44,015 nt of DNA, taken from the NCBI GenBank assembly GCA_028716485.1, contig JAQUPS010000004.1, forward strand, positions 37,179 to 81,193, in the 5' to 3' direction. This document shows positions 26,836 through 33,072 of the stretch, one piece after another. The position numbers and the translations under genes were made by a program. Source of the DNA: Patescibacteria group bacterium (GTDB lineage Bacteria; Patescibacteriota; Patescibacteriia; Patescibacteriales; WJLG01). Under the pieces are notes generated by a model. That model had not been told where the DNA came from. It searched no databases and was given only the letters and a program-made list of their open reading frames with translations. The first letter of the stretch is position 1; each line of letters begins with the position of its first letter.

Positions 26836-28614
26836 ATGATTAACTGGTTAAAAAAATCCGCCTTCGCCTCGCCAAAGCCCGACCGGGCGGTGGCGGGCTT
26901 CGCCAAGGCTTCCCCCTCCGCCGAAGCTTTGGAGGACAAGATGGCGGACAAGAAAGAAAATTTCGCGCCGCTGGCAATATTTATTCTGGCGGTCTTGCCG
27001 TTTGTTTTCAATCTGCGCGGTTTTTTCGTTTCCGACGATTGGGATTTTCTGACGCAAGTTGCCAATCCGCATCAGCCGCTCTGGCGCTATTTTTTCACTA
27101 ATTATGTCGGCACGCATGCCGGCGGTTCTTATCGCCCGCTGGTAGTTTGGTTCTGGGCGGCTGCTTATCACTTTTTCCAGCTTAATTATTTTTGGTATCA
27201 CCTGGTTCAGATTTTTTTCCACGCGGCTAACGCGGTTTTATTATATTTCATTGTTCTGAATTTTTTCCAGCCGGAGAAAAAACAAGAGCGTTTTATTTTG
27301 GCGGCGATCGCCGCGGTTATTTTTGCGATTTTGCCGAATCATTCCGAGGCCGTGGCCTGGATTGCGGCCGTTAACGATCCGCTTTGCGCCTTTTTTTATC
27401 TGGCAAGCTTATTGTCGCTGCTTCTTTGTTTAAAATTCGCGAAAGCCAAATATTGGCTGTACGCCGCTTCGCTGTTATTTTTTTCCGCCGCCATTTTTAC
27501 CAAAGAAATGGCAATGTCGCTGCCGTTTATTGTTTTAATTTTTGCCGGATATTATTTTTGGCAGCAGCGCGAGAGAGCGGCCAAGATTTTAATCGCCACC
27601 CCGTATTTTATAATTTTGGCCGGATATTTTTGGCTGCGCTATCGCGCCATTGGTTTATTTTTCGGCTATTACGGCGAAACGCATTTACATTTGGGGCTGG
27701 CTAAAATCGCGGCAGATTGCGCTGATATTGTTATTGGTTTTGTGTTAAGCGATAAGGCGCGCGCGGTTTTTTCGCTCTGGCTTAATAATAATTTAGTGAT
27801 TATTTCGGTAATTTTCTCATTGCTTTTAGTTTGGCTGATTTATTTGACTTGGAAAAAGAAATGGGCGGCCTGGCCTTGGCTGATATTTTTATCATTGCTT
27901 GTCAGTTTGGCGCCGGTGGCCAGTCTTGGCGTTAATTTGACGCGAACATATTTTAGCGAAGAAGGCGAGCGCTACGGTTATCTGCCATCGATATTTTTCG
28001 CGACAATCGCCGCCGCGCTGATTATCGCCCGCTGGAAAAAAATTAAGCATAGATTGCCTTGCCGGATTATTTTTCCTATAATTATTTGTCTGCTGGCCGT
28101 TGGTTTGGCCGGACAGTTATTGATAAAAAATTGGCGCTTTGCGGAGGCGGCGGCAGTCGCGCAAAAAACGCTGCAAGGCGCGGTAACGGAAATGCGGCAG
28201 GGCAATTATGCCGGAGTATTATTTTTCGGCTTGCCGGATAATTTTCATGGCGCGCCGATCTTCCGCAACGGCTGGCAGGAAGCCATTGATTTTTATCTGC
28301 CCAAGCCGCCGATAATTCTCGCGCCATTCAATCGCACGGCTTATGAATTGAATCAGAAATTTTTCGTGACAAAGATCAATCATTCCGATTATGATTATTC
28401 CGGCGAGAATAAAGCCAAATCGATTTTGGCTAAGCCGGAATTTATTTCTGCCGATTATTCGACAGTCCTTTCCGACTATGTTTATGAGCCGGCCGGCAGC
28501 GATGATCGTTATTTCGGCGGCAGCTTGGCCGTCTATTTGTCGGATAAGCTGGCGGCTAATCCGCAAGTTGGCCTGTTTTTCTGGAACGGAGAAGAGTGGG
28601 AAATTAGAAATTAG
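26836..28614 (+). CDS. GT-C-like polytopic membrane protein (glycosyltransferase-like)
   Basis: FFVSDDWDFLTQV...GGSYRPLVVWFWAAAYHFFQLNYFWYHLVQIFFHAANAVLLYFIV...PNHSEAVAWIAA. Confidence 0.72.
   Translation: MINWLKKSAFASPKPDRAVAGFAKASPSAEALEDKMADKKENFAPLAIFILAVLPFVFNLRGFFVSDDWDFLTQVANPHQPLWRYFFTNYVGTHAGGSYRPLVVWFWAAAYHFFQLNYFWYHLVQIFFHAANAVLLYFIVLNFFQPEKKQERFILAAIAAVIFAILPNHSEAVAWIAAVNDPLCAFFYLASLLSLLLCLKFAKAKYWLYAASLLFFSAAIFTKEMAMSLPFIVLIFAGYYFWQQRERAAKILIATPYFIILAGYFWLRYRAIGLFFGYYGETHLHLGLAKIAADCADIVIGFVLSDKARAVFSLWLNNNLVIISVIFSLLLVWLIYLTWKKKWAAWPWLIFLSLLVSLAPVASLGVNLTRTYFSEEGERYGYLPSIFFATIAAALIIARWKKIKHRLPCRIIFPIIICLLAVGLAGQLLIKNWRFAEAAAVAQKTLQGAVTEMRQGNYAGVLFFGLPDNFHGAPIFRNGWQEAIDFYLPKPPIILAPFNRTAYELNQKFFVTKINHSDYDYSGENKAKSILAKPEFISADYSTVLSDYVYEPAGSDDRYFGGSLAVYLSDKLAANPQVGLFFWNGEEWEIRN
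26867..26950. repeat. Compound element A at the N-terminus of the GT-C-like protein
   Basis: tccgccttcgcctcgcc...ggcttcgccaaggcttccccctccgccgaagctttggaggacaagatggcggacaag. Confidence 0.75.
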
Positions 28615-28661
28615 ATATTGGAAATTAGAAATAAATATAGAATTTCCAATTTAAAATTTCC
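28600..28661. repeat. Hairpin with heptamer arms (gaaatta gaaatta gatattg gaaatta gaaataa / aatttcc aatttaa aatttcc)
   Basis: Period 7 on both arms; overlaps the stop codon of the preceding CDS. Confidence 0.82.
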
Positions 28662-28668
28662 TGTAATT

Positions 28669-28851
28669 ATGAAATCAAAAATTATCATCGAGGAACTATT
28701 TTATTTTCTTTCCGCGTCACTGGCGGTATTTTTCCCGATGGAATTGTTTTGGCCACGAATCGTTTTGGCTTATCTTAATTTGAATTGGCTGGTTTTGCTT
28801 TGGGTTATAGCCGGCGTTGCTGTCTTAATTTTGCCTCGCGAAGATAAATAA
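28669..28851 (+). CDS. 60-aa membrane protein
   Basis: MKSKIIIEELFYFLSASLAVFFPMELFWPRIVLAYLNLNWLVLLWVIAGVAVLILPREDK. Confidence 0.65.
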   Translation: MKSKIIIEELFYFLSASLAVFFPMELFWPRIVLAYLNLNWLVLLWVIAGVAVLILPREDK

Positions 28852-28911
28852 AAATTATTGCCTCGATGCCTGATAATTGCTATAATTTAAGCAGATTAAC
28901 GGATTTATTTT

Positions 28912-29823
28912 ATGAATAATTGCGAAAAGCCGTTCGGTTATAATACCGCGGAAAAGATGAAGAAAACTCCCGAGGAGCTTCGTTATGATTTGGGCTGCCT
29001 GATGGCCGATATCGCGGAAGGCGTTAATAAGGAGTTCGGCAACGAGAAAGTTTTAAACGATGACGCCAGCGTCAATATGCGCCAATGGCAGAGAAAGTTC
29101 GGCGGCGAATATTCCAAGGAAGATGTTAAGTCCGACGAAGACATGGTGCGCGGAAAAAAGTTTTTGTTCAGCGGTTTGTCGGATTTGCCTGCCGGAGCGG
29201 ACAAAGATGCGAAAGTCGCGGCCTGGGAAAAAAGAAGGGAAGTGAGCAAGCCGGCGTTGCTGGAATTGGCGACTACGGCGATTTTCCATAAAGTTTTGGG
29301 AGAAAAATTTATGGTCGTACGTTCCGCGACTTTTGATGATTATGAAAATGGCGTGGATAATATAATTATCAACAAGCAAACCGGCGATGTGGTTTGCGCC
29401 TTTGACGAGGTTAGAGAAAATGCCGCGGCTAACCGCAAAATCCGCGAGGATGAGATCGAAGAAAGAACCCGCACCGAAGAGAAGGCGGAAAAAATCAAGC
29501 GCAAAGCGAAATCCGGCGGGACAAAAATTAAATACGGTTTTGGCCTGGAAGCGGGAAAATTGATTAAAAAACAGATAACCGGCGTGCCGATGTTTTATCT
29601 TTCCGTCGAAGCCGCGGAACTTGATGAGCTTTTGGAAAAAATGGATTATGATTCCGAACAGCCCAACGCCGCCGAGCTGGAAGTTTTTGACAAGCTGGTC
29701 GCATCGCTTGAGAGCCAAGTCGAGATGTTAAAACAAGAAAAAATTCATCCGGACGTGGCGCGCAACCTGGCTAATTTTGAAAAATCATTAATAGAAATTA
29801 GAGAAACGAGGAATAAATTTTAG
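28912..29823 (+). CDS. Hypothetical soluble protein, 303 aa
   Basis: Long ORF with consistent codon use; MVVRSATFDDYENGVDNIIINKQTGDVVCAFDEV central block. Confidence 0.82.
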   Translation: MNNCEKPFGYNTAEKMKKTPEELRYDLGCLMADIAEGVNKEFGNEKVLNDDASVNMRQWQRKFGGEYSKEDVKSDEDMVRGKKFLFSGLSDLPAGADKDAKVAAWEKRREVSKPALLELATTAIFHKVLGEKFMVVRSATFDDYENGVDNIIINKQTGDVVCAFDEVRENAAANRKIREDEIEERTRTEEKAEKIKRKAKSGGTKIKYGFGLEAGKLIKKQITGVPMFYLSVEAAELDELLEKMDYDSEQPNAAELEVFDKLVASLESQVEMLKQEKIHPDVARNLANFEKSLIEIRETRNKF

Positions 29824-29830
29824 ATAAATA

Positions 29831-30022
29831 TTCCCCTCCTTGGAGGGGTGGATCGCCGCCTCGGCGAGACGGGGTGGGTTTTCCCCTCCTTGGAGGGGTG
29901 GATCGCCGCCTCGGCGAGACGGGGTGGGTTTTCCCCTCCTTGGAGGGGTGGATCGCCGCCTCGGTGAGACGGGGTGGGTTTTCCCCTCCTTGGAGGGGTG
30001 GCCGAAGGCCGGGGTGGGTTTC
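29831..30022. repeat. Element C tandem array, four units of about 50 bp (last unit variant)
   Basis: ttcccctccttggaggggtggatcgccgcctcggcgagacggggtgggtt at 29831, 29881, 29931; variant at 29981. Confidence 0.97.
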
Positions 30023-30053
30023 AATAAATAATAATAACCAATTAAGAGGGAAA

Positions 30054-30476
30054 ATGTTTAAAAGAAAAATATTTCCTTGCAATCCAAAATTAATGGAATT
30101 TGCCAAGAAATTAAGGAAGCAAGGAATTTTATCAGAAGTAATTTTGTGGCATCATTTAAAAGGCGGCAAGAGGCTTGGTTATGATTTTCATCGCCAGAAA
30201 CCGATTTATGATTACATCGTCGATTTTTTCTCGCCTGATTTGATGCTGGCGATTGAAATTGACGGCGTGTCGCATGGATATAAAAATGATCAAGATGAAG
30301 AAAGAGACGGGCGACTTGGCCAGTTAGGCATTAAAGTTTTAAGATTTACCGATAGTAGTGTTAAAAATAATTTGGATGGAGTTTTGGACGAGATAGATTG
30401 TTGGATAAAAGACAATTTTCAAACCCACCCCGTCAGGCCGCGGCGGCCTGCCACCCCTCCCAGGAGGGGAATATAA
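30054..30476 (+). CDS. DUF559 (Vsr/PD-(D/E)XK-like) endonuclease-domain protein
   Basis: AKKLRKQGILSEVILWHHLKGGKRLGYDFHRQKPIYDYIVDFFSPDLMLAIEIDGVSH...GIKVLRFTD. Confidence 0.93.
   Translation: MFKRKIFPCNPKLMEFAKKLRKQGILSEVILWHHLKGGKRLGYDFHRQKPIYDYIVDFFSPDLMLAIEIDGVSHGYKNDQDEERDGRLGQLGIKVLRFTDSSVKNNLDGVLDEIDCWIKDNFQTHPVRPRRPATPPRRGI
30420..30474. repeat. Element C copy (reverse), overlaps end of DUF559 CDS
   Basis: aaacccaccccgtcaggccgcggcggcctgccacccctcccaggaggggaat. Confidence 0.92.
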
Positions 30477-30477
30477 A

Positions 30478-30514
30478 TAAAAAAGCGCCGGGAACTCGAG
30501 GTGAGTTTCGGCGC
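30478..30514 (-). terminator. Terminator for minus-strand small gene
   Basis: Minus strand GCGCCG...CGGCGCTTTTTT. Confidence 0.78.
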
Positions 30515-30527
30515 AATGGCGGTTGGT

Positions 30528-30749
30528 TTAACGATTTTTAAGTAAAACTATACATTCAACAAGAACAACCTTAAGTTGATCGATGATACCAATTAGTATC
30601 AAGGACAATCCAGCAGCGAGGGCTGCTATTTGCAGTATTGTCCAGAATGGGATGAATATAACAAAGGAAATTAAGAAGCGTCCAGCAATCGTTTCTAAGG
30701 TAGAAAAGACTACTGCCTTTTTATACATAGCCGACATTTCATTTTTCAT
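30528..30749 (-). CDS. 73-aa membrane protein
   Basis: SD AGGAGG before ATG; two hydrophobic segments; own promoter and terminator. Confidence 0.78.
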   Translation of the reverse strand: MKNEMSAMYKKAVVFSTLETIAGRFLISFVIFIPFWTILQIAALAAGLSLILIGIIDQLKVVLVECIVLLKNR

Positions 30750-30790
30750 ATAACCTCCTGAAAAATTGTTTAAGGTGCGTTTCTAATAAA

Positions 30791-30819
30791 ATTATTTCAT
30801 ACTTTACTAACTTTGTCAA
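30791..30819 (-). promoter_or_regulatory. Sigma70-like promoter of the 73-aa gene
   Basis: Minus strand TTGACA - 17 nt - AATAAT. Confidence 0.65.
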
Positions 30820-30824
30820 GTGCT

Positions 30825-32762
30825 ATGACCAAAAAAACGCTAAAAAAGGCTAAAAAGGTAGGTGCGGGAGGGGAATTGACCGATGTCCTGCTGGCCAGCA
30901 AAAAGATATATAAGCCGGCGGTGAAAATCACTAAGGAAGCAGTGGTGAAGGATTGGGAAAAGGCGAGAAGCGAAGCGGATAAAGATCCGCTAAAATATTG
31001 GGAAGAAGCGGCCAAGGATTTGGTTTGGTTTAAGCCCTGGACGCAAGTTTTGGATAAATCGCAAAAGCCTTTTTACAAATGGTTCATCGGCGGACAGACC
31101 AATTTGGCTTATAATGCGATTGACCGCTGGTTAAACACGCCTTGCGAAGATAAAATCGCGATAATGTCCGAAGACGAAACCGGTCGGGCGCGAAAATTCA
31201 CTTACAAAGAAGTTGCCCGCGAAGTTAATAAAATCGTCAATGGTTTGAAGGGTTTGGGCGTCAAGAAAGGCGACCGAATCGCGATCTATATGCCGAATAT
31301 TCCGGAAATCGCTTTCGCGATGCTGGCCTGCGCCAAGATCGGGGCGATGCACTCGGTGGTTTATGCAGGTTATTCCGCCACCGCCTTGCAAGACAGAATC
31401 AATGACGCGAGCGCGAAAATAGTTTTCACCGCCGACGGTTCCTGGCGCCGCGGCAAAGCGATAAATTTGAAAACGGTCGTGGATGAAGCGGTAAAAAATT
31501 GCCCGAGCGTGGAAAAAGTAATTGTTGCCAAAAATAATAATCAGGAAGTGCCGTTCAATCCGGCCAAAGATATTTGGCTCGCCGATCTGGTCAAAGACCA
31601 GTCGACCGAATCCCAATGCGCGGCAATGGATGCCGAAGACCCGGCATTTGTTTTATACACTTCTGGCACGACGAGCAAACCGAAAGGCGTGGTGCATGTC
31701 CACGGCGGCTATCCGGTCGGAGTTTTGCGCACGATGAAATGGATTTGGGATATCAAGGATAATGATATTTTTTGGTGCACGGCCGATCCGGGCTGGATCA
31801 CTGGACACTCTTACATTATCTATGGGCCGCTGATGGCCGGTGTGACCACTATAATGTATGAAGGCACACCGGATTTTCCCGAGCAGGATCATATCTGGTC
31901 GATGGTGGAAAAATATAAAGTGACAATTCTTTATACTGCGCCGACTTTGATCCGCGCGATGATGAGCTTGGGCGATGATTTGCCGGACAAGCACGAGATG
32001 CCGAGTTTGCGTCTGCTCGGTTCGGTGGGCGAGCCGATTAATCCCAAAGCTTGGAAATGGTATTATGAGCATATCGGCAAAAGCAAGAGGCCGGTGCTGG
32101 ATACCTGGTGGCAGACGGAAACCGGCTGTAATATGATTTCGCCTCTGCCGGTTACGCCTTTGAAAGCAGGTTCAGCAACTAAACCGTTCCCGGGAATTCA
32201 GGCTGATATTTTAGATATGAAAGGTAAAAAAGTTCCGGCAGGCAGTGGCGGATACTTAGTCATCAAATCGCCCTGGCCGTCGATGATCCGCACGGTTTTC
32301 AACGCGCCGGAAAGATATTTGAAAACTTATTGGCATGAAATCAAAGGCGTATTTTTCACCGGCGATATCGGATTTAAAGACAAAGACGGTTATTTTTTCA
32401 TCCAGGGACGCACTGACGATATGCTGAAAATAGCCGGCCATCGCTTGGGCACGGCCGAAGTGGAATCGGCTTTTGTTTCTCATCCGGCCGTGGCCGAATG
32501 CGGCGTCATCGGCGTGCCTGACGAAATCAAGGGCGAAGTCATCAAAGCGTTCTGCATCTTGAAAAAAGGTTTTGTCGGCGATGATAAATTGAAAGACGAA
32601 TTGAAATTGCACGTGCGCCACACTATCGGCCCGGTCGCCGTTATGAAAGACGTCGCCTTCGTCGATTCTTTGCCTAAGACGCGCTCGGGAAAAATTATGC
32701 GCCGCATCCTTAAAGCCAAAGAACTTGGCTTGCCTCTCGGCGACACCAGCGCTTTGATTTAA
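30825..32762 (+). CDS. acs: Acetyl-CoA synthetase, AMP-forming
   Basis: LYTSGTTSKPKGVVHVHGGYPVG, DTWWQTETGCNMISPLP, KTRSGKIMRRILKAKELG. Confidence 0.93.
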   Translation: MTKKTLKKAKKVGAGGELTDVLLASKKIYKPAVKITKEAVVKDWEKARSEADKDPLKYWEEAAKDLVWFKPWTQVLDKSQKPFYKWFIGGQTNLAYNAIDRWLNTPCEDKIAIMSEDETGRARKFTYKEVAREVNKIVNGLKGLGVKKGDRIAIYMPNIPEIAFAMLACAKIGAMHSVVYAGYSATALQDRINDASAKIVFTADGSWRRGKAINLKTVVDEAVKNCPSVEKVIVAKNNNQEVPFNPAKDIWLADLVKDQSTESQCAAMDAEDPAFVLYTSGTTSKPKGVVHVHGGYPVGVLRTMKWIWDIKDNDIFWCTADPGWITGHSYIIYGPLMAGVTTIMYEGTPDFPEQDHIWSMVEKYKVTILYTAPTLIRAMMSLGDDLPDKHEMPSLRLLGSVGEPINPKAWKWYYEHIGKSKRPVLDTWWQTETGCNMISPLPVTPLKAGSATKPFPGIQADILDMKGKKVPAGSGGYLVIKSPWPSMIRTVFNAPERYLKTYWHEIKGVFFTGDIGFKDKDGYFFIQGRTDDMLKIAGHRLGTAEVESAFVSHPAVAECGVIGVPDEIKGEVIKAFCILKKGFVGDDKLKDELKLHVRHTIGPVAVMKDVAFVDSLPKTRSGKIMRRILKAKELGLPLGDTSALI

Positions 32763-32766
32763 AAAA

Positions 32767-32815
32767 TTCCCCTCTTGGGAGGGGTGGCTCGCGTCGCGCG
32801 AGACGGGGTGGGTTT
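32767..32815. repeat. Element C copy (forward)
   Basis: ttcccctcttgggaggggtggctcgcgtcgcgcgagacggggtgggtt. Confidence 0.88.
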
Positions 32816-32851
32816 ATTCCTAACATTATTAAAAATTTTTCAAACATCTTT

Positions 32852-32874
32852 GCCACTTTTTTAGAAAAAGTGGC
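32852..32874. repeat. Short hairpin gccacttttttagaaaaagtggc
   Basis: Palindrome, same family as 5067 and 37876. Confidence 0.82.
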
Positions 32875-32883
32875 GCAAAAATC

Positions 32884-33024
32884 GCGAGCAGGAAAAATTT
32901 TGGGACGCTCCGCTAAGAAGCCTAGCAAAATTGCTATACTTGCCCGCGAGGCGCGGGCTTCGGACAACGCAATTTTGCACGGCTTCTACGCTGTGCGTCT
33001 TAGCCAAAATTTTTCAATGCTCGC
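32884..33024 (+). repeat. Nested-hairpin element E, copy 1
   Basis: gcgagcaggaaaaattttgggacgc...agaagcctagcaaaattgctatacttgcccgcgaggcgcgggcttcggacaacgcaattttgcacggcttct...ccaaaatttttcaatgctcgc; successive arms pair. Confidence 0.92.
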
Positions 33025-33072
33025 AATAAGGAAATAATTTGTATTTTTTAATTTGTAATTTGTAATTATCTC

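Noticed and set aside
29053-29718. 221-aa minus-strand ORF
   Set aside because: Antisense to the 303-aa gene, Phe/Arg-rich shadow of its codon use.
29831-30022. Tandem 50-bp units considered as a CRISPR array
   Set aside because: Units are directly contiguous with no unique spacers, and solo copies occur elsewhere; no cas genes seen.
29788-30106. ORFs on both strands across the element C array (78, 102 and 63 aa)
   Set aside because: They are translations of the repeat itself and shift with unit number; not supported as genes.
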